From Roseburia sp. 831b (GTDB taxonomy: Bacteria; Bacillota; Clostridia; Lachnospirales; Lachnospiraceae): a stretch of 64,000 nucleotides of DNA. Positions 1 through 7,112 of this stretch are shown here, piece by piece. The notes under the pieces were generated by a model, which saw only the letters and a list, made by a program, of their open reading frames with translations, was not told the DNA's origin and made no database searches. The stretch covers positions 2,199,501-2,263,500 of the forward strand of contig NZ_CP135162.1 of NCBI RefSeq assembly GCF_001940165.2, read 5' to 3'. The translations under genes and the position numbers were made by a program. Positions within the stretch are counted from its first letter, which is position 1; the number at the start of each line of letters is the position of its first letter.

Positions 1-289
1 TACGATTCTCAAAGTACGGCAATATCCTTGTCTTAATAATGGCTTCCTTTGTAATCCAAGTACTCATTTTTACCTGAGGTTTCTTATCTTTTTCATAGAG
101 TTCATAAAACTCTCCAAAAGTCATATCAAGATCCCCTGACTCTTTTACACGAAAAGAAGCTTCCCATTCTACTGCCTCTTTTCTAGTGGCAAAGCCACGT
201 TTCGTGGTACGTTTGGTTTTCCCCGTCCAATCCTGATAATATACTGAGGAATACCATGTACCATATTTTTTGTCCTTATAAACCGGCAT
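1..289 (-). CDS. Tyrosine recombinase integrase, N-terminal part (cut by window edge)
   Basis: Only the first 96 residues are present; the gene runs off the left edge without a stop. The start ATG is at 289. The fragment matches the N-terminal arm-binding and SAM-like core-binding region of phage/ICE integrases: a YKDKKYGTWY start, an RGFATRKEAVEWE segment at residues 31-43, then FGEFYELYEKD at about 58-68. The integrase at 8581-9642 has a similarly built N-terminus (YEDWQG, GFKTKAEAEEWE), so the two are related but not identical. It would catalyse integration and excision of element A. The catalytic residues lie outside the window. Confidence 0.85.
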   Translation of the reverse strand, partial: MPVYKDKKYGTWYSSVYYQDWTGKTKRTTKRGFATRKEAVEWEASFRVKESGDLDMTFGEFYELYEKDKKPQVKMSTWITKEAIIKTRILPYFENR

Positions 290-305
290 TGCTATCCTCC
301 TTTCT

Positions 306-485
306 CTACGCTACGCCATAGAACTTTTCTTTGAAGTACTGTCTGCTTACCTTTCCGGCTACAACGATATATCCCTTGGAGTTAAGTTCTTCATTTAACT
401 TGCGGATAATCTTATAAGCATGAGCCTTTGAGCAACCAAGTATTTCAGCCACTTCATCAACTGTCATAAATACCTTCTCATCCAT
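306..485 (-). CDS. Excisionase-like helix-turn-helix protein of element A
   Basis: This 59-residue protein has an ATG at 485 and a good GGAGG site 8-12 bases upstream. It contains a MerR/excisionase-type helix-turn-helix (TVDEVAEILGCSKAHAYKII, residues 8-27) and ends FYGVA. It lies just upstream of the integrase gene on the same strand, with about 16 bases between them, the usual place for a recombination directionality factor. The protein at 9661-9852 has the same layout and shares the motifs AYKIIR, KGY and EEKFYG or KEKFYG, which supports the assignment. It probably controls the direction of integrase action and may also bind regulatory DNA. Confidence 0.82.
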   Translation of the reverse strand: MDEKVFMTVDEVAEILGCSKAHAYKIIRKLNEELNSKGYIVVAGKVSRQYFKEKFYGVA

Positions 486-521
486 ATGCTCTTCCTCCTT
501 TCATTGAATAATTGCAATATT

Positions 522-633
522 AACATTTTTGTTAACATGTTAATTGTATTGTAATCACCTCTTTTCTATTTGTCAATAACAAATATGTTAACATAACAAA
601 TTTGTTGTATTTCTATTATTCATATGGTACACT
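522..633. promoter_or_regulatory. Operators and promoter between excisionase and repressor of element A
   Basis: The divergent intergenic region holds three palindromic 12-mers: AACATTTTTGTT (522-533), AACAAATATGTT (578-589) and AACAAATTTGTT (595-606). A plus-strand promoter fits at TTGTAT (605-610) with a 17-base spacer and TACACT (628-633). The third palindrome overlaps the -35 box. This is the layout expected for autoregulation by the XRE protein encoded at 690. Confidence 0.6.
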
Positions 634-689
634 TATAGACGTAATCTGCAGAAAGTTTACAAATTAAATTTAAAAAAGAGGTTTTTGCT

Positions 690-1265
690 ATGAATATAGG
701 AAAGAAAATCCAGATACTTAGAAAGTTCAGAGGTTTAACTCAAGCAGAACTCGGCATAGCCCTTGGCTTTAAGCCTGAAGCAGCTGCCAACAGAATTACC
801 CAATACGAAACAAGTTATCGTGTTCCTAAAGAAGATGCTCTTACACAAATGGCAGAAGTCCTTAAGGTTAGCAAATACAACTTCATCGAAACAGATGATA
901 CCGCCTGCGACTTCATACTTACACTCTTTTGGCTTGATCCACTTGAAGAAGGCGAACCTCTTATAGTTCCTTGGCTTCTTCATGGTCAAGAAGATGATAG
1001 TCGAGGAATGTCTATCCTACCTCGTTGGGCAGCTTTAACCACTGCTTTTTATAACGAAAACTCTGAAATGCCAAGACCATTTATTGAATTACGAGATGAT
1101 TCTATAAATAGTTATCTGGCTGAATGGAATAGAATCCGAACATATCTGTCGGAAGAAAAGATTAGCAAAGATGAATATTTAGATTGGAAATTTAACTGGT
1201 ATGAGCGAAAGTGTGATCCCGATAGAAGAATCAAATATACCATGTCTGAAATGTTCCAAAAATAG
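690..1265 (+). CDS. XRE-family helix-turn-helix repressor of element A
   Basis: This 191-residue protein starts at ATG 690 behind AGAGG. Residues about 3-65 form a Cro/CI-type helix-turn-helix (IGKKIQILRKFRGLTQAELG, then ITQYETSYRVPKEDALTQMAEVL). The C-terminal two thirds are acidic and aromatic, without a peptidase motif, so this is not a LexA-type self-cleaving repressor. It is divergent from the excisionase and integrase genes across operator-like palindromes. It probably represses element excision genes and its own promoter. The paralogous position in element B is filled by a different XRE protein at 10019. Confidence 0.85.
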   Translation: MNIGKKIQILRKFRGLTQAELGIALGFKPEAAANRITQYETSYRVPKEDALTQMAEVLKVSKYNFIETDDTACDFILTLFWLDPLEEGEPLIVPWLLHGQEDDSRGMSILPRWAALTTAFYNENSEMPRPFIELRDDSINSYLAEWNRIRTYLSEEKISKDEYLDWKFNWYERKCDPDRRIKYTMSEMFQK

Positions 1266-1302
1266 CAGACAGTACTGCAACAGTACTTTGAGAAAAAGTA
1301 AA

Positions 1303-1338
1303 AGCCGTGAAACCCTTTATTTAAAAGGTCTCACGGCT
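1303..1338 (+). terminator. Hairpin at the right end of element A
   Basis: AGCCGTGAAACC (1303-1314) pairs with GGTCTCACGGCT (1327-1338) with one mismatch, across an AT-rich loop. There is no clear T-run on the plus strand. It sits 10 bases before the attachment core. A similar hairpin (16781-16820) occupies the same place before the other core, so each element seems to bring a replacement 3' hairpin for guaA. Confidence 0.55.
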
Positions 1339-1348
1339 ATTTGCTCGC

Positions 1349-1360
1349 TTACTCAAACTC
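1349..1360. repeat. Attachment core (junction of elements A and B)
   Basis: TTACTCAAACTC is identical to the 12 bases at 16828-16839 that begin with the guaA stop codon (as read on the plus strand). These two direct repeats bound element B. The 3' end of guaA is a well known integration site for tyrosine-recombinase elements. Confidence 0.75.
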
Positions 1361-1463
1361 TTGGGCGGAGAGATTTATTTGGTTGTTTTCTGATACATAT
1401 TTGTGTATTTCATTTTTCATATTTATCATATTTTGCATTTTTGTGTACCTCGTTCAAAATTTT

Positions 1464-1482
1464 TAGAGCCAAAATGGAGCCA
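1464..1482. repeat. Subterminal repeat, left end of element B
   Basis: The sequence TAGAGCCAAA-A-TGGAGCCA contains two GAGCCA hexamers 11 bases apart, one helical turn. The same 19-mer with one change is at 16751-16769, near the other end of the element and in the same orientation. The position about 100 bases inside the core fits an arm-type integrase site, which is an inference. Confidence 0.5.
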
Positions 1483-1498
1483 CTCTTATAACTATAAC

Positions 1499-2422
1499 CT
1501 AATACTTTATTGCTTTAATCATATCATGCAACGAGTCGTATCCGTATTCCTTTATTACTTTCTTCATATTTTCCGAATAACACTTCTCATATTCTTTTCC
1601 TTCAACAGACAATATAAATGATTCATTTCCTTTAATACTCAATGCCTTCTCTCTGTCTTTTATTCGCCGCATATAATAACTCATCACATCATTATACAGC
1701 CTATCTTTTCGTTTTCTTCCAACTGTTAATTTTCGATAATTATCATTTTCCACAATAACATTAATACCCGTTATTCGCACATGACCACCTTTGCGTATAT
1801 CATAAACTCTTTCTTTATTCTCATTGCTTTTTAAATGCACTTGTTTTAAACATCTAATTACACACTCTTTAATATTCACATTTATATCTGGATCAATCTT
1901 CTCCGCTTTAAAAGAAATAACAATATCATCCGCATATCGTGTATATATAATATTATCTAAACTCAATTTTTTTAATTTTCCATAAATAATATTATCAAAT
2001 TCCTTCATATATATATTTGATAATATTGGAGATGTTACTAAACCAAGTGGCAATCCCTTATCATTAACAGAACATAATTCTACTAGTTTGCTACAACTAT
2101 TAATGCTTGCATTCCCATTATTATTTAATTCTTTATATAATCTCTGAATTAAATAATTATGGTTTATGCTTGGAAAGAAATCCTTTACATCAAAGAACAA
2201 AAAAATATCATTATACATATGCGCCTTAGCATTTTTTACTATAGATGAATGTTCTATATAAGCTTTGGCAAATATTGAATCAGAACATTCTTGTTTCAGT
2301 AGAGATACTATCCTCTCATGTTTTTCCCTTAAAAGATTTTCTCCATCAACATAAGTTACTATTTTTCTATATTTTTTTTTAGTTTTTATATACTTTTCTT
2401 CAAGAAATAATTCTTTATTCAT
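1499..2422 (-). CDS. Retron reverse transcriptase
   Basis: This 307-residue protein copies the msd part of the retron noncoding RNA into multicopy single-stranded DNA. The reverse transcriptase motifs are clear: FFDVKDFFPS (77-85), LPLGLVTSPILSN (124-136) and the active site YADD (163-166). Retron-specific marks are also seen: NAKAH at 64-68 (the NAxxH motif) and ITG at 217-219 (the VTG-type motif). There is no maturase or endonuclease domain, which argues against a group II intron. The start overlaps the end of the effector gene by 8 bases, so the two are translationally coupled. It is the last gene after the noncoding RNA and the effector, an order known from Ec86-type (type II) retrons. 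The gene is strongly AT-rich. Confidence 0.93.
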   Translation of the reverse strand: MNKELFLEEKYIKTKKKYRKIVTYVDGENLLREKHERIVSLLKQECSDSIFAKAYIEHSSIVKNAKAHMYNDIFLFFDVKDFFPSINHNYLIQRLYKELNNNGNASINSCSKLVELCSVNDKGLPLGLVTSPILSNIYMKEFDNIIYGKLKKLSLDNIIYTRYADDIVISFKAEKIDPDINVNIKECVIRCLKQVHLKSNENKERVYDIRKGGHVRITGINVIVENDNYRKLTVGRKRKDRLYNDVMSYYMRRIKDREKALSIKGNESFILSVEGKEYEKCYSENMKKVIKEYGYDSLHDMIKAIKY

Positions 2423-3485
2423 TTAAAAACTCCAGTATCTCATTATCCTCTTCGCTTACAATATCATTCAACTCAGATAAAAAAATTCCCAAATTATTTT
2501 TCAAACCAATTTTATATAATTCTTTTTCTTTTAATATTGAAATTAATTCCAATGCTTGTAGCATATATAAACTATATGCAATTACATCTCTAAGTTCTAC
2601 ATTTATTTCTTTTACAGAAACCAAAATAGTGTTTGTCTCTGATTTTAGTTTTTCCTGTATGGTGTGATGTAAAATATTTTTATACTGACCACATACAAAA
2701 TCTATATGTTCATACAATCTCTTTTTCTTTCTTAATTCTTTACGAATGTCGTTTATTGACAACAATCCCATTACTTGATATAAAATCACTTGTCCTGATA
2801 CATAAGCTTGCAACTCATTATCATTTTTTGAATAAGAAATGACGCCCACACTATTATTGATTTTTCCAAATTTCATTTTTTCGAAACGAATATCCAGCTC
2901 TAATTTGCAATAATCAATAAAACTGCAAATTTTATCTCCAAGTATAGGTGTTATAGTGTTATTTACAAAATTAGTTCTTTTTTCTACATGTTTTTCAGAT
3001 ATTTCAAAAGAATATACTTCAGGATAGTACACTATTCTACGTATTTTAGAATCCGTACTAAAAAAAGCCAACTCTAGAAAAGCACTTATTTTTCTTTCCT
3101 CAATCCCCGTACTATCTGGTTCTAATACACACATTTTATCTTTTAACATCTCATTTGAAGCAAAGGCTGCCAACTCTGCCCCTGTTGATATACTATCATG
3201 AATAATAATTATTCCATTGGCAAATGCTGCACTCAATGTTTCTATGTCATTCAGATTTTTCAAAAAAATATCATCATAACTCAAATATCCCTCTCTTTTT
3301 CCAAAGACAAAATGTTCCTCCAGAATAAGAACATTTTTTTTAGGATAATGTTCTTCTATATATTTCTTTAGAACATTTCTCTTATCATATACAGACTCTT
3401 TTTTATATTTAGTTCCACACAGAAATATAATTCCTTTATCATCATCAATTGTAATTTCATTAAATTTATACATAGTTTTCTCCAT
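2415..3485 (-). CDS. Retron effector, nucleoside deoxyribosyltransferase-like
   Basis: This 356-residue protein begins with a Rossmann-like region. IIFLCGTKY (14-22) is followed by NVLILEEHFVFG and by a segment with ETLSAAFANGIIIIHDSISTGAEL, where the acidic HDS and the GAELAAFA stretch resemble nucleoside deoxyribosyltransferase-like (NDT) effectors of retrons such as Ec86 and St85. The C-terminal half is helical and charged. In characterised relatives the effector is held inactive by the reverse transcriptase and msDNA and is released on phage infection. The gene lies directly between the noncoding RNA and the reverse transcriptase. The start codon is only 8 bases from the a2 repeat and has only a weak ribosome site. 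The exact effector subfamily is an inference from sequence pattern and gene order. Confidence 0.8.
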   Translation of the reverse strand: MEKTMYKFNEITIDDDKGIIFLCGTKYKKESVYDKRNVLKKYIEEHYPKKNVLILEEHFVFGKREGYLSYDDIFLKNLNDIETLSAAFANGIIIIHDSISTGAELAAFASNEMLKDKMCVLEPDSTGIEERKISAFLELAFFSTDSKIRRIVYYPEVYSFEISEKHVEKRTNFVNNTITPILGDKICSFIDYCKLELDIRFEKMKFGKINNSVGVISYSKNDNELQAYVSGQVILYQVMGLLSINDIRKELRKKKRLYEHIDFVCGQYKNILHHTIQEKLKSETNTILVSVKEINVELRDVIAYSLYMLQALELISILKEKELYKIGLKNNLGIFLSELNDIVSEEDNEILEFLNE

Positions 3486-3489
3486 AAAA

Positions 3490-3702
3490 AAAGGAATCCT
3501 ACTTAAATTTGTTAAATTTTTTCTGAGTCAATTTCATTGGTTGTTTGCGTTCTGACCTGAGCGTAGTAGCGAAGGTCATGGTTGTGAACAACCAATGAAA
3601 TTGAAATCTGAAATATGACGGTAGTCATACAAATTTAACTAATTTCTAAATACATCTACCTTAAAATGTTAAGGTGGCATTTATGCCTACTAGGATTCCA
3701 AT
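3490..3702 (-). ncRNA. Retron msr-msd noncoding RNA
   Basis: Read on the minus strand, the RNA starts with GGAATCCTA (3699-3691) and ends with TAGGATTCC (3501-3493), a perfect 9-bp a1/a2 inverted repeat. Next come short msr hairpins: a GGCATAAATGCC palindrome (3676-3687), ACCTTAACATTTTAAGGT (3658-3675) and TATGAC/GTCATA (3614-3629). The msd is a long hairpin with a perfect 17-bp stem (3529-3545 with 3587-3603) and an inner TGACCT/AGGTCA stem. A TTAAATTTGT/ACAAATTTAA pairing can also form between the two halves. The size (about 210 nt) and position upstream of effector and reverse transcriptase match retrons. The branching G and exact msDNA ends were not determined. Confidence 0.88.
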
Positions 3703-3711
3703 TTTATATTA

Positions 3712-4398
3712 TCACAACAGAACAATTTTTTCAAAACCATTTTTATCAAAATTTTTATCATATTTCTTTACTTTCATTTTATTCTCTAACAAATCCTCTT
3801 TTTTAAATATCGGATAAAGAATACCATCTAAATACTTTTTTGCCTGAGCATTATTTAGTCGATAATATTTAATTAATGTTATATATTTAATAAGCGTATT
3901 CTCAATTAGTAACATTTTTCGTTCTCTTTCTAAATATTTTTGTCCAACAATATCTTTAAACAAGACCATGTTAAGTAAAAACAAAAAATCGCCAAAACAT
4001 ATTTGAAAATCTGAATCTAAACATACCTTCATGTCCAAATCAAAATCTTCGTAATTAATCCCTTTTCCTATATATCTTTCTTCTTGAACTTCAAATTCAA
4101 ACTCTGTCCATATCCCATCATAACACTCTTTCAATCTATCCAATATTTTTAAAACTAATTTTTCATCAAAACCACATACTATATTAATTATATCATAATC
4201 AGTTAAATCTACCCATACTGCATTATGATTTATAAGCAATCTGGATTTTCCAGACTTAGCAATATAAAACACTTCATCTGTGGAAATCGTAATTGACTTT
4301 AATGGTAAATAATGAATATAATATTTATTCTTTATTTTATTCTTCATACGGTATGCTTTATGTAGTTCATCGATATATTCTAAAAAATCTTCTGCCAT
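3712..4398 (-). CDS. Unrecognised protein upstream of the retron RNA
   Basis: This 228-residue protein has a start ATG at 4398 and only a weak ribosome site (GAGATA). No family was recognised. It has no signal peptide or membrane segment; it is rich in Lys, Asp, Ile and aromatic residues and ends with a basic Lys/Asp tail. Its stop is about 10 bases before the retron RNA on the same strand, and it shares that region's very low GC. It could therefore be co-transcribed with the retron, be a third component, or be unrelated cargo. A regulatory or accessory role cannot be decided from the sequence. Confidence 0.7.
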   Translation of the reverse strand: MAEDFLEYIDELHKAYRMKNKIKNKYYIHYLPLKSITISTDEVFYIAKSGKSRLLINHNAVWVDLTDYDIINIVCGFDEKLVLKILDRLKECYDGIWTEFEFEVQEERYIGKGINYEDFDLDMKVCLDSDFQICFGDFLFLLNMVLFKDIVGQKYLERERKMLLIENTLIKYITLIKYYRLNNAQAKKYLDGILYPIFKKEDLLENKMKVKKYDKNFDKNGFEKIVLL

Positions 4399-4496
4399 CT
4401 TATATCTCTTTCGAATTTATTATGATTATATATTTTAAAGTATATATCGTTTTTAGCGATTTCGCAATCATCTTTGAATTATTTCCAAGCTATACT

Positions 4497-4850
4497 CTAA
4501 CTCTCATACCGAAAAAACTCTCTCGCCATCATCTCCGCCGTATCCCGATTATAGCCCTTCTTCAAATACCCCTGCACAATCGTCCCAAACATCCCCTTAA
4601 CCATTTCATCCTCAATATCACAATATGACTGCATTTCCCCGGATAAAGCCATTGCCACATACTCTATCGGCTTATTATCCAACAATTTGTGCAGCTTCGC
4701 CAGCGACTGCTCTGTCGTCCGCAGAGCAGCCTCAACCTCCTCACATTTTATTCGAAGCATATTCCCGTCAACATACCACACCTCAACATAACCATTATCC
4801 ATGTTATAGGCACATTCTACAATGTTATCCAATCTGTTTTCATCCATCAT
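4497..4850 (-). CDS. Small conserved-looking element protein (possibly DUF6061-like)
   Basis: This 117-residue protein has a start at ATG 4850 behind GGTGG. The N-terminal half is mostly beta (VECAYNMDNGYVEVWYVDGNMLRIKC), followed by helices ending in AREFFRYES. It lies about 18 bases downstream of the relaxase gene on the same strand, so it belongs to the mobilization operon. I think of DUF6061 from memory of similar element genes, without strong proof. No enzymatic motif is visible. Confidence 0.65.
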   Translation of the reverse strand: MMDENRLDNIVECAYNMDNGYVEVWYVDGNMLRIKCEEVEAALRTTEQSLAKLHKLLDNKPIEYVAMALSGEMQSYCDIEDEMVKGMFGTIVQGYLKKGYNRDTAEMMAREFFRYES

Positions 4851-4868
4851 ATCAATCCACCCTTTCGT

Positions 4869-6488
4869 TTATCTCGCTCCATAAGACCTGTGATACTGTC
4901 TTGCCTGACTCTCCATGATTTCCTGCTCCTTTACCTTACCGATAATAGTATCAATTTGCTCCGCACCGGCATATCGTTTCACACGCTCCAGATCGTCAGC
5001 TTTTTCCTGCAATAATTCTGTTTTTGCAGACATATCTCTAATCTTGCCTTTATAGAATTCCACATCACTTGTGAGATGCTTAACTTTATCTCGCAGTTGA
5101 AGCACTTCCTCTTTTAATCTAACGCATTGGATTGTCAAGCTTTTTACCAGTTCCTTCAATTTGTTCACAAGAGGCAAAGCTACTTTATCCCGAAATGACT
5201 TTGCACTTGCAAACGCTCCCGGCTCTGGAAGTTGCCATTCAGGTTCTTCATCATATTTTCGAACATCACGTTGCAACAAATTCTCTGATTGCACCATCTG
5301 ATCAATTCTGCTTCTCAATTTCTCCTGTTGTATTTCAAGCTGGGCATTATCTTTCTGTAGCTTATCCTGCATTTGTTTTAATGCCTGATTATCCGATTGT
5401 AACGAAGTTTGCTTCTGCTCCAGCTTTTCATTATCCTCTTGCAATTTATTTCGTTCTTGTTCCAATCGTTGGTTCTCGGACTGTAAAACACTCTGTTTCA
5501 TCTCCAACTCGCTATTATCTGTCCGCAATTGCCATTGTTGCTGTTCCAAGTGTCGATTATCCGTCCGTAGTTCCAACTTTTTTATTTCAAGGCTTGTATT
5601 CTCCACTCGCAATTGTCGATTGCTTGCACTTAATGTTTCATTATCCCTTTGAACAGCAATACCTTCCTCTCTTGCTTTTTCAACAGCCTCCTCAGCCCTT
5701 ACCTGCTTAATTGTAGTGGTCATTAGTTCCTGCTTCATAGTGGATACTGCCTGATTCAATTTAGCAACCTCTGTGGTCTTTTCCTGCTTTTGACTGTCTA
5801 ATTCTGCTACTTCTTTAGCTCTCGCCTGCTTTTCAAATTCCAGTACCGATAAATGCTTTTCATGTGTATCTTTTTGAAGCCATTTGACACCATGTCGCTC
5901 CATCACCATAGCCAATTCCCGCTTCTCCGCTGCAATCCATTGATTCCACTCTGTCGCACCTCTCGTGCCACCTGTAAAACCCTCTGCAGCTAATGCAGAT
6001 TTTAACGATACTCTTGTATCCAATCCTCGCTTGCTACCTGTAATATATGGTACAAAATCAATGTGTAAATGTGGTGTTTCCTCATCCATATGCAAGTGAG
6101 CAGAAAACACATACAGGTTAGGATTTCGTGCTTGAAACTCATCCATAAACTCTGTTAATATTTTCTTAGCAAGAAGCCCTTCTTCACTTTTGGCATTCAT
6201 ATCGTCTTTATTTCCAATCTGAAAAATTACTTCGTGAAAAAGTTTTTCCTGCTTGCCTTGTCTAATTTTTTCATAATAATCATCAATCACTCGATCCTTA
6301 CGTTTTTGCTTTTCATTATATCGTTCAAGTGCTTCATCAAACAATTTATGATAAACCTGCTTTATATCTTCATTACAAAAATGAACATTAGCACCACTTC
6401 TATCACCATCCACATTTTTAGCTGTAAAAGCTCGGGTGTTGTGATTAACGGAACCTTTTCCTACCATCCCACTAATCGTTCTTTCCAT
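4869..6488 (-). CDS. MobV-type relaxase (Mob/Pre family)
   Basis: This protein of about 539 residues nicks the element at oriT and leads the strand into the recipient. The N-terminal relaxase domain has the metal-binding signature HLHMDEETPHLHIDF (about residues 114-128), the HxDE-x-PHxH pattern of MobV/Pre proteins. An unusually long coiled coil follows (about 220-420), built of repeated LELKKL, LQSDNQ and LEQ heptads, then a C-terminal basic helical part. The ATG at 6488 is preferred over a TTG six bases earlier because AAGGAG lies 10 bases before it. The gene is followed closely by a small gene at 4850 and preceded by the candidate oriT region, as usual for this family. Confidence 0.9.
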   Translation of the reverse strand: MERTISGMVGKGSVNHNTRAFTAKNVDGDRSGANVHFCNEDIKQVYHKLFDEALERYNEKQKRKDRVIDDYYEKIRQGKQEKLFHEVIFQIGNKDDMNAKSEEGLLAKKILTEFMDEFQARNPNLYVFSAHLHMDEETPHLHIDFVPYITGSKRGLDTRVSLKSALAAEGFTGGTRGATEWNQWIAAEKRELAMVMERHGVKWLQKDTHEKHLSVLEFEKQARAKEVAELDSQKQEKTTEVAKLNQAVSTMKQELMTTTIKQVRAEEAVEKAREEGIAVQRDNETLSASNRQLRVENTSLEIKKLELRTDNRHLEQQQWQLRTDNSELEMKQSVLQSENQRLEQERNKLQEDNEKLEQKQTSLQSDNQALKQMQDKLQKDNAQLEIQQEKLRSRIDQMVQSENLLQRDVRKYDEEPEWQLPEPGAFASAKSFRDKVALPLVNKLKELVKSLTIQCVRLKEEVLQLRDKVKHLTSDVEFYKGKIRDMSAKTELLQEKADDLERVKRYAGAEQIDTIIGKVKEQEIMESQARQYHRSYGAR

Positions 6489-6520
6489 AGGCAATTTTCT
6501 CCTTCTTATCTGTCATATTA

Positions 6521-6620
6521 GCGCCGGATACGGCGCAGGCTTTGTTACTTTCGCCGAAAGTAACGCAAAAGCACTTTTGACACCTGCGGCATCAAAAATG
6601 CAACCTGACTTGTCAGGTTT
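6521..6620. other. Candidate origin of transfer
   Basis: The 265-base gap upstream of the relaxase gene is far richer in GC than its surroundings and holds three perfect inverted repeats. These are GCGCCG/CGGCGC (6521-6536), GTTACTTTCG/CGAAAGTAAC (6544-6564, one-base spacer) and AACCTGAC/GTCAGGTT (6602-6619). MobV origins usually lie just upstream of the mob gene and contain such repeats. A 64-codon open frame crosses the region but shows no protein-like pattern and was not called. The nick site was not identified. Confidence 0.5.
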
Positions 6621-6753
6621 TGCGCCCTGCCGGGAGCTTTTCTGCCTGCGGCAGTCAGTGTACGCAAGCCTCCACTGTGTCAACCACACCATATTTTCCT
6701 TATCCATTCTAACGGAAGCGTGACACGCAGCCGTTATATATGTTTAGGAAAAA

Positions 6754-6987
6754 CTACCACCGAAAACTCTCCAGTACACCTCGCCTATCCAAATATTCCT
6801 TTCGTGCCTTTTCCTTTTCTTCTTCCGTTGGTGCAGTCTTATATTTCGTATATAATTCCCTCATTACCATTGCATCCAGCTTCTTCTCTAACCCCTGCTT
6901 TATCTGAGGTAACAGTTCCACCTGCTCCAACATAAAATATCTCATTATCGTAACGAAAAGTTCTTCTGAAATCTGTACATTTTTCAT
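6754..6987 (-). CDS. Small helical element protein
   Basis: This 77-residue protein begins MKNVQISEELFVTIMRYF and is almost wholly helical, with a Glu/Lys-rich middle (APTEEEKEKARKEYLDRR). Start ATG at 6987 is preceded by GGTGG. It lies between the RepA-like ATPase gene and the candidate oriT on the same strand. No family function is known to me; small proteins of this type often occur beside relaxases in Clostridia elements. Confidence 0.6.
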   Translation of the reverse strand: MKNVQISEELFVTIMRYFMLEQVELLPQIKQGLEKKLDAMVMRELYTKYKTAPTEEEKEKARKEYLDRRGVLESFRW

Positions 6988-7112
6988 ATCAATCCACCAA
7001 TCCTTAATTTATTCAAGACCGCAACACTGCAAAGCCTATATGTTTTGCAACCTTGCAAGGTTCATCTCCGCAATTTCTATATAGTCTGCATTGTTGCGTT
7101 CTTGCCTTAATC

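Larger units (their letters stand above)
1..1360. mobile_element. Element A, right end of an integrated element (partial)
   Basis: This is the right end of an integrative element that continues past the left window edge. It holds the start of an integrase gene, an excisionase-like gene, a divergent XRE repressor with operators between them, a terminator-like hairpin and the 12-bp core at 1349-1360. The same gene order (integrase, excisionase, divergent repressor) occurs at 8581-10558 in the neighbouring element B, but the proteins are clearly different. This suggests two related elements integrated one after the other. The left end cannot be seen. Confidence 0.7.

Noticed and set aside
1499..2422. 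Group II intron or diversity-generating retroelement
   Set aside because: The reverse transcriptase has no maturase or endonuclease domain and no template/variable repeats nearby. It has the NAxxH motif and follows an a1/a2-flanked RNA, so a retron is a better fit.
5132..5710. 192-codon plus-strand frame
   Set aside because: It is the complement of the relaxase coiled coil, whose repetitive codons leave long open frames opposite.
6513..6707. 64-codon minus-strand frame upstream of the relaxase
   Set aside because: It covers the inverted repeats of the candidate oriT and has no recognisable domain or good start.
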